The position numbers were made by a program, and so were the translations under genes. Source: Sipunculus nudus (Eukaryota > Annelida > Sipuncula > Golfingiida > Sipunculidae). Taken from it: a DNA stretch of 64,000 bases. Within the stretch, counting starts at the first letter, position 1; the number at the start of each line of letters is the position of its first letter. The stretch spans positions 31,127,340-31,191,339 of the forward strand of contig CM049322.1 in the NCBI GenBank assembly GCA_026874595.1. The letters are read 5' to 3'. Positions 48,701 through 63,600 of this stretch are shown here, one piece after another. Below the pieces are notes generated by a model. That model was given only the letters and a program-made list of their open reading frames with translations. It had not been told where the DNA came from and ran no database searches.

Positions 48701-50351
48701 ATGACCCAAGCTGCTCTTGCGAATTGAACGGCCGCTGTACCAACTACTTAAGGAGACCGTAAGAATCTATGCCTATTAATACGAAATGTCTACGAACTAT
48801 ACAATTCGTACGAACTTGGACATTCGCACGAACGTATCGTTCGTACGAACCTTTGCGGCATTTTGAGATTAGTTCTGATCTTCGGTTGAGTGTATTTTTC
48901 TTGTGTAAGGGGATTATGAGACTTTCTTCGAGGCACAAGTTGCACAGTCCGCTTGGTTGTCTTTGTGTGTTGGATTGTTTTATTATGGCCGCCACAAAAA
49001 TAGCAAATCTGAACCACCCGACCGCAGCAAGAGACAAAAATACCCCCAGTACAACAAGTGTGTCCATTCGCCTGATGATCGCCTAGCTTGAAACCTGTGG
49101 TAGCGATACAGACTGAACCACCAGTATTTATAACAAGTATTTACAATTTTTTTGTATTAAGCACCTTAGCTGAAATTGATGCTATTTCTGTTATATATGT
49201 AATATAAATAACAGGATGAAGACGCCTTAGTGTTATTCATGATTTACAACCTTTATTAGAATCAGACGCAACATTAAAACCCCTCTTTCCTGACACACCA
49301 CTTCTCTCATTTAAACAACCCCATAATCTAAATAAAAATTAGTACAAAATCAATACTTCAAATATGATAACACCAACGGCACATTCCCATGTAAAAGGCC
49401 ACTCTGTCGCACAATGTGTAGTTTATGCCATATTATGTAAAATATGTCCAGGAGTTATTTATATAGGCGAAACCAGCCTTATGTTAAGTCTCAGAATTAA
49501 TGACCACAGACAGTCCATAAAGGGCTAGACACTAACTTAGGCCTACCGGTTGTAGAACATTTTTCTCAATAGGAACACTCGTCAGAATGCATGCGGATTT
49601 GCGTGTTAAAGGGCCACCTTACCGACACACGACAACGACAAATATGGGAACTAAAATTGATTGAGAAATTTGACACCTAGGAAAAGGATTAAATCCCGAC
49701 GCGGTTTCATGGCACACTCCAGACATTGAGACCTACCATAATATTAATAACACCGTACGACCCTTCCATATCGATGATGACGTGACGTCATTCCTCGTGC
49801 ATACGTGCACATTCCCGTCACTGAGATCACCTATCTGGCTTACACACAATAATAATATTAAGTAATCGACAAACGTCAGCATCTTATATGTAAACTTTCT
49901 GATACAGACTATTTAATATATCATTTAATATACCATTTATATATGGATTATCTCTATTCATAATCATGGACTTGCACAACCAGATCCCCACCAGATTAGG
50001 CGTCAATCATCATCAGCATTAAGCCGATGAGAATTATGAACTTCAAACCTTTAATGTGTCAGAGGACATGAACTCAACATAACCGGGACACACATAACCT
50101 AGCATTATGGGTAAAATAACAAGGACACATTCGGAACCTGGGTCAACATGGTACAAATTCAGTGTAGCCAATGACAGACCCATCACACTATACCATGCAT
50201 TATGGTCATTAGAAATTGTTTATCTAACACACACATATATATACAGCCGATTTCTAAACCTTTCCACTAGACACCTGATGAAGGAGCTATAAGCTTTGAA
50301 AGCTCGTGGATGAATTTAACAGTTAGTCAACACTCAGGCTTCTTCGTCCTG

Positions 50352-50427
<76 letters not shown>

Positions 50428-53400
50428 GGCCATTGCAAGTAAGAACTATATAAGAAATGATATTAACTGGGCTTTATTGTTCCCCACCTTCCTCCATTTT
50501 ACTGCACTTACCTGGCTTATAAACCGATTATAATTTGCTGTCAGCTTTTGCAAATATCTTTGTTTATCTTTCTTCCTTCTTGCCGGCTGCTCATAAATGA
50601 TCAAAACAGGCATCGTGACCCTTAAAACCTAGACTTAGACTTACCTTATTGTGATATCCGTAAGGACTCAAATAAGGATAGAGTTTGACTCCGCGAATTA
50701 TCCGCTAAAACCCAGAATAGGAATATCGTATTAAACAGTTAGGGGACTTTTGTTCTTACGCGAAAGTCAGTTTACTGGAAAAAAATAAACTGGCTCTCAA
50801 AAAGTTTTGAGCTCATTTCTAGTTGACAGTTTGGATATTTTAAAACCTGTTTAGCCATTTATGTTTCCTTCATTACATGTGTTGTAAAACGTTTGTAGGT
50901 TTTAATTTTGGAGGTCCTGTTACTGTTACTGTAGACAGGTAATGAAAAATATCATACATTTATCCAAGTCTTCAGGTTCAGCAATGGTGCACGATATTAA
51001 AATTTGAACACAAAAAGACATATTTTTTTTGTACGTAAGGCATTTATGACTCGATCACATCACTTTAAATACTAGACTTGCATGGGTGTAGTTTGATGGG
51101 GACTGTTTTCAATGAGAGGTATGTGTTATACTATATCTCAGACATTTTCCGAATAAAAGAATGTAATATTTCATGCAATTTTCATCGATTAAATGAGAAA
51201 GTTTGTTTTATTTTAGGTTAAGCTATTTCTTTAATAGTAATGTATGGGATTGATTTAAAATTTGATATCAACATCGCTTCAGGAAACGATGAAAGAGACC
51301 GAAATTGCGCTGTTGCAAAATTTTTATTACAAGACTGGTAGAACATTTTCTGGAAGTTTAGTTAGGATTCATCGTGCCTGTTAGAAGCAAAGACTTTTAA
51401 CTTTATGATATTCGTTACATTCCTTTTCAGTTTTAACAATCAATTTCAACTCGGAGATATTTGATCAGTGAAAAATATTAATGTAAAATCAGACAGATTG
51501 TGCAACTACGCTATTTTGATTTCATTTCAAGATGTATTCAAAACATATACATTGAACTGCAACTCTACCAAAAAACACCAAGTGAGATGGATAATTCCAT
51601 CCGTTATACAAAGATGAGGATGTATATTATGTGGTTCAAATAAAATAAATTATGATCATTTTATGAGGTAAGATATTGAATAGACGACCAGAAACGAATA
51701 TCAATTTCAGATGTGGTTCCATGATTGCATGTCAAAAGTGTCATTGTTGGACGACAAGGTAAAAAACATGTGGTTGTTTACATGTTTAATGTAATGATTG
51801 TCGTTATTGTTTAAGATTTCACAAATTTGTGCTTTATTTATCTGGGAAGGAATATATGCAACAATGTACAACTTACAGTAATTATTACAAAATTTGTGTA
51901 TACTAAGAATCTAAAGGCCAGATAATTGTGAAAACCGGATGTCATTAACGCATAGTCTTCCGGAAGACCAAACATTTTTACTGCTTTAACAACTAGCCTA
52001 TTGCGGATACCACGCTATTCAGGAATATTGAAACTTTTTGTTTGCATTGTGGCTAAAATTACCTTTTACTGCTTTACTCAACTGAAATAGTCATAATGAT
52101 CCGGGCAATGTTTCTCTGTTATGCCCTAGACCGAGGATGATAAGGTATTTGATTTTCCACCCCTATACGGTTGCTGGTCATGAACTCTCGCCGGGCCAGG
52201 GAGCTGGATGGGCTTCAGATCAAAGGCGTTAAGATCGAGCCTGAAGCAACTGTTCGGGGATTAATATGATCAGTCATTGCTCTAATTGATGAACTTGCAA
52301 TTTGTTGTTGACGTTTTATCCCTTCTAATAAAGTTTTGCATTATGGATGTTAGCTAGACCTATGACCTTGATATGTACCAATCACCGATCGTGTAACATA
52401 CGCCTAATGGATACGAGTCACATGGACAAATTACAGGGGGCATATAATACACCTTTTTCTGTCTTTCTTAACACTGTGATCCAGAAGAATTTTAATTAGA
52501 TTATGAGAGATCGTTAAAAATCGTTATAATTAATCTATGATGTCTTAAGATTACGAAAAGAACAAGTAATTGAGGATTTTGACGGTTGGGGCGCCGGACA
52601 TGTGCGCCACCGACATGGGTCCCAGTACTTTCCCCTTAGGAAAATGTATCCGTAATAATGGGGTTCGTCCAAAATGACACCCAACGTTGGTCCCGGGAAA
52701 TGGTGGTTTGAAATAATTCAGTAATTACTGCCACCTAGCTCACCAAAAGTGTGACTCCTGGGTTAATTTATATTGATCTGATAACAGATAGCTCTTAAGA
52801 GGATGTGTATTACGGGGTGCATAGAAGCGGACCGAACTGTCCCGGTAGAGAGGTTAATCTTCTAGCGAAGCAGTTGGAACGCCGGACTTGTGCGCCACCC
52901 GACATGAATTGGTATCCCGCATCGACCCAATATTTTCTACTAAGCTAAATGTTTATCGTGACTTTATATATATATATATATTCATTAATCTAATGGTTTC
53001 CTGCATTAACCAACTGCTAAAGTTTGATATGACACCAAAATTTTATAGTTATACAAATAAAGGGGGGAAACAAATTTTGTCAGATAAATATATATATATA
53101 TATAACATTCCTCTTTCAGGTCAGAGTGTATCAGTGGCAGACACCTACATGGTGAAGAATGAGACTGGACGTGTCACCTGTCAGATCAGCAGAAGTGACC
53201 TCATTTTTCAATCTGTTTCATGGGATCGACAAGTTTTTGGTGGAACATGGAGTACTGTTTATGTATACTGGCCAACCTCAGGCTACAAAGATCCAAAGGG
53301 TGACCTGGTGGGTCGATCAGATTATGAACACTTCAGTAACGGCACCAGCATCCTGGTCATACACAGAATCCGAACTGATCCTGATCAAGCCAACTACACC

Positions 53401-53487
53401 TGTCGTGTAGACTTCATGGGAGCCCCAAAAGAGGATACAGGCCAAGTGTTTGTTATTGGTAATGTTATCATATAAAATAGGACTTTA

Positions 53488-53518
<31 letters not shown>

Positions 53519-56500
53519 TGGCTCTTTACTCCATGGTTTAAGATTAGTCCAGTTGAAGAGAGAGATAGGCCTAGGACAGACAATAAAAGCCCTGTGATGG
53601 TTTAGGTCTATAATGGTGTATTTCTCATTTCCTTAAAAAATCTACAATCAGTCGTATTCCCGAAAAACCCCCGCAATACAAGCCCTTTGAAATAAACAAT
53701 CAGTTCATCTTAGTGAAAAGAATCATTCAAAGGTACCAGTTCCACAAATTTACACTTATTGTTTAAAATAATTTTATTAGACTCGGAACTGAATAAAAAA
53801 GTTATGCTCCGCTGTGTGTCAACCGCAAGGCAAGGCGTACACGCACGCTCGGCAATACCCTACCACCTCATACAGTCCTGACTTAAGGTATCCTTATCGG
53901 TCATGGATCATTTTACCGGATGCAGAAGACTGGTAGAACTATATACGTACATGTTTTATTTCTATGTCTTTTTTGGTCAGCTGAGCTATAACAATCACCC
54001 TTTGTCCACCGTCCGTCCGTCCTGTCGTCCTTTTGTCAGCACGCCCGTTAACAAGGTACAGATCATAACTGCTTGACCTAGGAAGTTTCTACTTAATATC
54101 CAAACAGGTCCTTGGATATCAAAGGTTAGGCCACTATGACCTTTCCCTGGGCGTAACGCGCGTTTTGTGTATTACTACCACTAAGAATTTCAAACCTGTG
54201 TTAGTGTTCTGGGGTACAAAACAAACATTTGCACTCAAATGAAAACATTGTGCGTCATCTGCACATATGACATTTGGACTATTTAAAACATGAATAAAAT
54301 TGACACAGCCAGTTCTTCAGAACTTTTGCGGACACAGTTGCGAAAGTTTAACATTGTGGACGTTTGGTGTATGAATTTCATATTTTAGATGAAATATTTC
54401 AAAGGTGATTTCTGTCACACCACAGGGGATGTGAACTTCCATATTCTTTTCAGTCAGTCAAAACGACAGGCAGACTTAAGATTACATTCACGCGATGTAC
54501 TCTTCAAATACAATAAAAGACAGTTGTACGTTAAAAAAATATAATAACAAATGAATGGGTACTTATAGATCACTGGGGCTGGGGGTGTCAACAACACAAG
54601 TATTAAAATCCTGGTATCACGCAAAATCCAATGTAATAGAACAAGTGAACATAGTCCCTCACTCTGCTGCCCCAAGTCACGTGATCCTCCTTCGCATAGA
54701 CAGTTCAGTGGCCCTCGGCGTATTCCATCTGTATTTACAACACCACAACTCTCTAAATAACACTGATGTTCACTTCTCACGAACGGTTTTCACTGCAGAA
54801 TAAACGTTACTTGTCCGTGGATACGAATGGGCGCCAATCCACAAATGTTCTGTGTAGGGGACCTCTGCCATTGGCTCTCTGTATCTTAGCTGCACTCAAC
54901 TATAACTCTCTGGCTGTCGGATACCGAGTAACCTCTCACTAGTGAATCTCAGCACTGTTATATCACGGCGTCAAACCAAAAAGTGCGGGAGCATATGTCA
55001 CCGAGTATTTTTTCTTTGTAAAAGTTGACACCCTACATTTTTGTGATCCTCAAGCCATAACCTTTGCAAAAAAATATGGTGCCATTTTTCTTAAGAGGTT
55101 TGGTCATTTTTTTAGGTCAATTTTTAGTTTAGCGCAAAAAATGGAGGGTCATTGTGTATAAATGTGTACTTTAGAGGAAAATCTTGCAACTTAACACATC
55201 AAAATGGCCAGTGTGATACATTAACTTACAATAACTTTGACTAGATACATTACAAATTATTATTACAAATTTAGAGAACACTTTTAGAGCGCATACCTCC
55301 GCCAACACCTAGATCCGCATCAACATACACTCAACCTTTAACGGACTATATAACCATGAAATATAACCATAATTAAATAATTAAATCAGTTGTTAAGAGG
55401 CCCATGATTCCATTTTTCCACAAAATTTAATTGAAATCCATAACAAACACGTGTTGAGATAACAAAAGATTATGTTGTAAATTGTACAATGGGTAAGGCG
55501 GACCACTTGCTGATTTCAGGTAACCTGAATCGTATACATTATCGCTCCGTGCTCTCTAGTTATCACTTTTTGATAAAGATTTAGCCTCATTTATACAGAA
55601 CATGTGAAAATGACCCTCTTATACTTCCATTATGATTTTGCTATTTCGTCACTCCATTGTTCCATCATTACGTCGCTGACACCATTAACTCACTAGCAAA
55701 TAGGGAAGTCATAGAAATTCATCTCTTTCGATTTGTTCTTTCAAAAATAGATACAATGGTTCTTAGTGATTTTTTAGGATTCTTGTGGATATTTTGGTAA
55801 TGAGCATAGAGAGAAATGAAAAAAGGTTTAGGTGGATTATTTGTTTTTTTTTTAATGTATATTTTGCGAAGAATACACATCAGAAGAAAGGGGCAACTTA
55901 GGCTGAATACTTAGTTCATGATCCTCTTTCACATAGCACTGATCCAAAAAGTTAGAAAATGTTGACTTGTTGACATATTAGCAAGCAAAAGAATGTACAC
56001 CGCAAATCACATAACGTCAGCCAACTTCATTGTGCGGGCAATAACATATCATTTAGGAACAAATAGACTTCGTGTGGGGCAGTTTTTTGCCTAAATAATT
56101 TTATTCTTCATTTATAATCTTTTGTAAGCTGTAGACATCAGGTAGTTTACAGTAGACAAGTATCTACATACATTTACATTAAGGATGGGATGAATAGGGT
56201 ATGTAAGTATGATTGAATGATAAACACGTTATTTTTTTAATGCATTAAGGAGACTGTCTGGGGAAAAGCAACATGATTTTTTAGAAAATGTACCAAAATG
56301 AAGTTCTTTTGAAGGATACAACCTTGTTTTCAAATTGAACATCAAATTTGATCATAATTCAGGAGTGTCACATTGAGTCAAATCATGTTCTCCAACGTGC
56401 TTGTATTTGATCTTCTTTCTCATCTGACTTCCTCCCTCACAGGTAAAATTTAAAATGATTTCTTTGGGCGGGATGATTGTTTATTATATTTCTGGGAATA

Positions 56501-57640
56501 TGAAATCATCGGTATTTAGGCTATACCAGTTTAAGAATTAAAATCTTAACAGACACAAGACAAAACAATGGTAAAATGTTAAATGCTGGTTATTATTTAA
56601 TTTTTGTCCCACTTTTCATTTTCCTTAAAAGGATTAAAAAGTATATTCAAATATCACACAACATAAGCTGACATATGACAACATAAGCTGTTCCATTCGT
56701 ATGAGCAAGATTGGTACAGCATTCTTTTCAAAACATTCTTTTTGAAAAAAGTATATTATAGACTATGAGTGGCAGCCGGGTAACACTCTCTATCTTATGC
56801 AAGCTTAACTTTATATACATATAAGAATAAGAATGAAGATAAACTATTTTAATATTTTTGTCATATCTTAATGAAGAAAAGGAATGGCTGTCACTGGATA
56901 AGCTTCATTTGCTAGTGTCATTAACTACAGGGCATTTCAGATGCAGAAGCTAAATGTATTGATTTGAGCCTAGTTTTGTTTTATATTTTTTTTTATGCCA
57001 GATAAATGTGTGCAAACCTGTACCGTTAGACGCCTGCACAATCAATACTCATTTGTTCTACACTGTGATCTCAAATGGGTTTTGAGTTGGCGCACTTGCT
57101 TACAATGGCATATGCCTTGAATGTATATATAATTAAAAGTCTTGCATTTATTTTTTTTACGGGTAGGCTGTATTTGTTCATATAATCATTATGGCAATAT
57201 TAATAACGGCAATAAAAACAAAATAAAAATTGTTGACTTTATAATGTGAGGATCTATATGGAGAAAGTCAATATTACGATTGAGGATCACATGCAAAATT
57301 CCTTTTAATTACATCAAATTTTCTGAAATGGCATAAATTTTGCAAATATCAAATATAAATAGCATAACCTGTCATGTAAAATATTATTTTATTTACATTT
57401 TGATGATTATGGAAGAAATTACATTTGTTTTATGAATACCCTGGAGGTCATCATCTGCTTACCCTGTAATTCTGATGGATTCGTCCATTTAATTCAAACA
57501 AATATGACCAAACTCATAAAATGATTCTTACTGGCTTCATGTACTTCCCGAGACCATTGGTCGTTAGAAATAAAACTCTAAGCTCAGATTAAGATTACAT
57601 GGAAGTTGATAAATCTTAACAAAAAAGACTTATATATATA

Positions 57641-57699
<59 letters not shown>

Positions 57700-60600
57700 A
57701 ATACAATAAAGTTCATTACATCACAATGAAAGTGCTCTACCGTGCAAGGGAGCAATAGTAATATACTGGACACGATCATTTCAGTTTGTGCCTGATGAGT
57801 GAGCACAGCTGATAAATGACTCATGAATAAGATTGTGTTAAAAATAGTCCAGGATAGCAATTTTTAATCACTCATTTTCCTTCATTTCAGTTTGTGCCTG
57901 ATGAGTGAGCACAGCTGATAAATGACTCATGAATAAGATTGTGTTAAAAATTGTCCAGGATAGCAATTTTTAATCACTCATTTTCCTTCTAACAGCAGCC
58001 AATAGTCCGTGTGATGGCAACAAAGAGTTTGCCAGCTGCATGTTCGTCTATGCGTCACATGGCAAAGTTTAAAAATGGATGCTGTTATTACACTCAACAG
58101 TCAATAAGAGGGAGCTATCGTTCTTATTCGATCGAACAGTCTAGGTCCTTACGCAAACGCCTGGTGTCGAAATCAAGCAAGTCATGCTGTAGCAAGCACG
58201 GTTTGTGTTACGATTTGTAGAATGAATGCCACTCTGAATGCCCTGTTCACATAAACACTGCGTAGGAAGTGTAAAGGGATCAGAAAGAGACACGGTACTT
58301 GGAGATCTCAGACCTTTCGATGTCGATAAATACGAAGTCGAATTACTTCAGATCGGACCGTTACGATCTCGGTCAACGGGGGCGACGAATCTCCGATCGC
58401 TTTATACTGAATTTACACAGGGCCCCGATCATGCCTATCCCTTGTGGACCAAAGAATCTTAGTAGATCTTTATGATCGTGGAAACTTTTGTAGAAATTTT
58501 TCCAGTGTTTGACTGTTTACGGTTGCACACGCTTTCATGTGATACAATACGTATAAGGATATCGGACAAGATCTACCTTGATTGGATAACTGATCCCTTT
58601 CTATTCTATGAAGATCTGTTACGATTCCATGACGATCTCGTGCATGGATCTTACGATCATCAAATTTGTATCTACGATCTCTTACATTTACTAACGTACG
58701 CCTACGTTTATAAAGTTATCTTACCTTTTGTTGATTTTGTTAAAAGTAGGAGGCCGATTAAACATGATAGGGTCAGGATCGGTATAAAAAAGGAAGATTT
58801 TGTATCTTCGTCCGTGCAACCTATTCTGTTCTGCCATAGAGTAGGAAACACAATGAATTCGTCTTGCATAATGGCCCCTTTAATAAGAAAGGACGGCAAA
58901 CGCACCAGAACGTGTAACAGCACAACATCATGTTATTGATAATAACAGATCGTGTATATCGTGGCACAGTGCTGTAAGTCTTGGCAGAATCGCAAGAGAT
59001 CTTTGTCGGATCAACGTTAACTCATACTTGCCAAGATCTACTCCGACGCTGTATTACGATTAACCCGCTACTCTCCAATGCGTTCTTCCACCCTCTACTA
59101 TGCATAATTCCGCTCTGAAACGACTTTTTTAAAAGCTGACATGATAGTGACAAAGTTTAAGCAGTTTTAAACTGTGGCACAATCATAAAGATGTCTCACG
59201 ATCATGTAGATCCCTCGGCATTACTACGATTTTGATCTATACTCTGTCACGCTCTGTAAGATGAGATGCGATCTAAACACGATTAAAAAATGACCACGGA
59301 AACCTTGGCCTAATGTAAACGCAGCATTTGTTTGGGCCACTACGGTCTCCAACCAAGGTTTCAGACTTATCGAAATACATGGTACATGTTCACAAACCAA
59401 GGGTCTATTTGCTCTGCCCTGAGTGGGACCCTTGCATGACCGGCAATCAGCACCTTACTGTTATACGACCGAGAGGTCAATCAGGCGTGCCGGATTACGT
59501 GGACATCGTCTATCGCTATTACCGAAGGATGTTCTTGGCAATAGCACTGTAGCCGGATAAAGCAGTATGCCGGGATAAGAACCTAAAAATATGAAGGAGG
59601 GAAATCCGTTCGCAAGGAATATTCCGGTTTACGCCAAATGCCAGATTACCAAATTTCGGATTGAAATGTTCTGTCTGCTTATACCAATATGACATGCTCG
59701 AAGCTTTCTTAATATCACACATGCGTGGGTCACTAATGATCAGGTTAAGTACAATTTTTTGTTTCTCTTACACGATGAACAATTCCTGAATATACACTTT
59801 CCGGAAAACCTGAAAGGCCAAGGAATTCCTATATCGAAGATATCATGGTGGATGAGAACACCTTCAGAATATTAGTCCTCCTCTTGTTTATACGATTTTC
59901 AAATAAGACCAACGGACCTCTGTCTTCCACCCAAGACAAATGCTGACATGAAAACTAACCAAAAAGCTAAGTAAAATGTAAGTTTAAGACATTTTTAAAA
60001 AAATAAGTTATACATAATATATTTCAAGGCTTTAGTGCCACATAGAGGAGGTTCTCGAAACCATCACAGCTTTCTCCTTAAAGCCATCTTCAGATTACCT
60101 GAACTGTTTTAGTGTAACATGAAAATGTAACTGTTCTCTAACAAAGTTTTTTTTTAAATGATTTACAGGATTGATAGATCATTCATGGTAACTTAATAAA
60201 ATACAGTTTTAAATCAATGCTTTGGAGCGTAGTAAGCCATTGCAGCTCCTCAAATATGGGTGTAATTTGGTTCCGCTTCGTTGCACCCCATGCAGCCGCA
60301 GGAATTACCTGCAAGGAGATCACAATGCAAAATTATGGAAACATTAATCCTTAAATCAAGAGAAAGCTCTTGTTCCTTGTAATGTTACTTAAACTTAGTG
60401 ATAGTAAACCAAACAACGAACATAATTAACACCTTTGTCGAGGCAAAGTTGACACCCAGATTCCAAGCAAAGCTAGTTTGCTGCCTACAGATTCACAAGA
60501 ACTAGAATTTGTAACTGATCTTTAGACCCCTGCTCTTATGTACCGATAAACAGAACCTCCGTTTTACTAACACTCAGTTTAAAGATTCTGACACATTCTA

Positions 60601-63600
60601 ACACATATGGTTTGTGCAGCAAATTGAATGGAAGTAACTGGGTAAAAATGGTAAGTCATTTTATGCCGTCGTACTAATTTACATAATGCAATATGGAGAC
60701 TCCCAATTTTGGCTTTACAGTGTCCCATGAGTGATGGTCTTGGACGGACAGGATTTTGCTCCCTGTAACACTGACACATTCATAAACGTTGCAATAGATA
60801 CATCTAGCAGAAATAGAATGGATTCTTCCTGGAATTCCATGGCCCAGATAAATAAATAGATAGGCATACGTCTTAGTGATCTGATTTATTTTTCATATTG
60901 AGACTGTTGCTCTCCATACAAGATAGTTTTATTCATGTAAAGTGAGACATGCCGCAACGATCTCTTATCGCTTTGTAATAAAAAGTAGATTGGATATTAA
61001 ATTAGATTTTATGTGACATTTATATGTTCTTCAGTATATGAAGTTATCTTTCCACAGTTTTAACAGTTAGTTATCCGGTGGCGGTGCTTTGAAACATCTA
61101 AATGGTATTAGTTGTTCCCCTTCAAGAGGTTTTGGTATATTTTCATATTATACGCTTGGCATATAACCTTCAGGATGGCCAATCGCACGTTCAGCAGATG
61201 GCGGACTGTTAGATTTGCATCCCGTTTGAAACCACCTCCAGTACAGTATTTTATATCTAGAAAGTCATGTTAATTTTCTTATAGACAGAGAAATGCCGCT
61301 GATAAGACCAGTACTATCTGATACAGCGCGATAATCCTCCCTTCGATGTCATTACTGAACGACTGATTCGTTTGCGGAACAATCTTGATACATTGGACAA
61401 CAATATAGCTCAATATATACAGAGTATAATGCCAAAGTTATGAGTTTCTTGTTGAAAATGACGCTAGCGCCATCGCCGGACAGCGCTTTACATCAACGAT
61501 AACTTGATACAATCTCATGCATTTCACTTCATTTCATCAGCACACAACGTCTCTTTACCTAACAAAACATGGATCTGCGTAACAACCATTGACATGAAAA
61601 CATTGACAAGACATTTTTTGCAAACTTGCAAGGCCATCCCATTACAAAACAAAAGTAAAATACTTTAAAATACATTGTATTCAACTCATATATTAATAAG
61701 TTTACCCCATGTCATATAATGTTTATACACTATTCTTTTACAATCTGCCATGTATCTTTCTACTTTTTCTGTTTCTTTTAATCTACTTTTAAATACTGCG
61801 AATAAAGATTAATTGTGATTCTCTCTGTGTTTATAGAGGACATATATTAATACAATAGGAGAATCTTATTTAAAAGCATGTTCGTTTCATTTTCTTTGCA
61901 TTCCTGGAAGGATGCCATATAGAATTCACAAAGAGACATGCTTGGGATGCATAATTCATATTCCTGACACTATGCTTGTAAATTAAAATAAAAGTTCTTA
62001 CTAACTGTGCGTGGAAAATAAATGAATAATAGTTTTATGCTCAATGAACCAAAAATGAACACTGTCGAGTGTCTTTCAACTTCTATTTTAATATGTTCAT
62101 TCGCAGGTAAATAATTATTAAGTATTTTATACTGAAATTCCCTCAAATAGGTACTTAATGTAGTTTTATATAAAGCTTGGTACACAAGATCCCATGTTAC
62201 AATGTCATTCTCTATTTTTAAACATCTCCTTATTTCTTTTCATGTTGGTGGTTTCCAGAATTTATCCACAAGTGTACGACCTGTTTTTCTTCATTCTAAG
62301 CCATTCACCAACTCAAGCCCGCTAATTGTAACAATCATAACCATATTTTGTTCACTTTGTATAATCTTATTACTCAAAATACACTTTTTCCCATTGTGTC
62401 GGGATGGCCACTTACCAGTTCATGTAATTTAGAAAACTATTACAGGAACGATAATTGATAGGAACATCAATGACACAGCGGGTGGGGGCTGATAGTTTCC
62501 TTAAAAATAATTATAGTTATCCGAACATGGGCGGTTTAAATGTTGGCATCTAAGGGATATTATAAAAAAGGCTAATAATTGAGTGTAAACTGATGCTGAC
62601 TTGAGGAGAAATCCAACAACATTTATTTATAGGGATACGGCCTATACTTAGCTGTGGTCCGCTATTTATCACAGCAAATATTGATGACGAATGACCGCAT
62701 GTGTACCAAAATCTCTCCAATGATTCTCAAACATTAAAACCTCAAAATTTACCCTTAACTCACAATTCCTAAAAAAACAAAACAGTTTGCATTCAGGTTT
62801 CCTATTATTTAGCGCTTAGCCAATGATATTGTCGCTCTCAGATTGATGAGTTTCAACCGAATGCGGCTGTTACATCCACCGATTAAAAAATAAGCGTTAA
62901 TGGGCAATTAGTGCTCCGCTGGCACACGTTTGGTCACGTCTCATATAAACTCCTTCGTCATAGCTGTCAGCCAAAGTTGATTCTCGAGGAAACCAAAGAT
63001 CTATCTTGCAGATTACTGGATAGCAGAAACTCCGTTTCGGTTTTCTTTTCAATATTGGAACAACATGTATACCTCTACCATACAACATGTCTTCAGTTGA
63101 AATGAGCGAACTCACATTTACTACGCCCGAATGCTGTTTACACGATGCTGGCAATAGTTGAAGTATCTTCCATATAGCTTAAATGAATCTCGCTGGGAAG
63201 AGCTTAAGCTTTATATGATGCGAAAATCATGCCGATTTTTGCTTTGTCGTACAAACGACGCAGGGATTAAGGATGTATGTTTCGGATCTATATAGTGTAA
63301 ATGAAACACGCCTGCCAAATTCCAGAATACTAGTGTCGTCTTTCGCGTGATGTCAAATATCAGCAAGAAACAATGGAAATAATGTGTAAATTAAGTGTAA
63401 TAATTTTACACTTGTAGATATATTTATTTCTATCTCTATTGGCAACAAAACTCTAGGGCCCAGGTTAACAGATAGTCCTTGCTGTCCAACTATCTAACAA
63501 CAGGTACTATATATACATATATAGTACCTGTTGGTTGCCTACCATCAAGTGCAGTTCTACTAGCAGGCAAGATATCCTCACATAACACTTGAAAATGTGT

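Larger units (their letters stand above)
42793..48880. mobile_element. PIF/Harbinger DNA transposon, inactive
   Basis: It carries the two genes typical of animal Harbinger elements in convergent order: a MADF/Myb-type DNA-binding protein on + (43327-45708) and a DDE transposase on - (46898-48394). Both ends have arrays of CGTACGAAC/TTCGTACG-type subterminal repeats (42820-43255 and 48540-48870). The left edge is placed at TAAAGCCTCGGTCAC (42793). No matching right terminus is visible, so the right edge is approximate. Both genes carry stops and frameshifts. Confidence 0.85.

Noticed and set aside
48769-49086. Plus-strand 105-residue open frame
   Set aside because: The minus strand of the same bases gives the recognisable Penelope-like C-terminal pattern, so this is its shadow.
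42740-49100. True hammerhead ribozyme at CTGATGA sites (42765, 49072)
   Set aside because: The CTGATGA and GAA boxes are present, but the stem III/cleavage-site geometry could not be drawn with correct pairing.
58472-58939. 155-residue open frame on the plus strand
   Set aside because: It runs through ACGATCT-rich repeat sequence, has no recognisable domain or splice partners, and its base pattern follows the repeat words.
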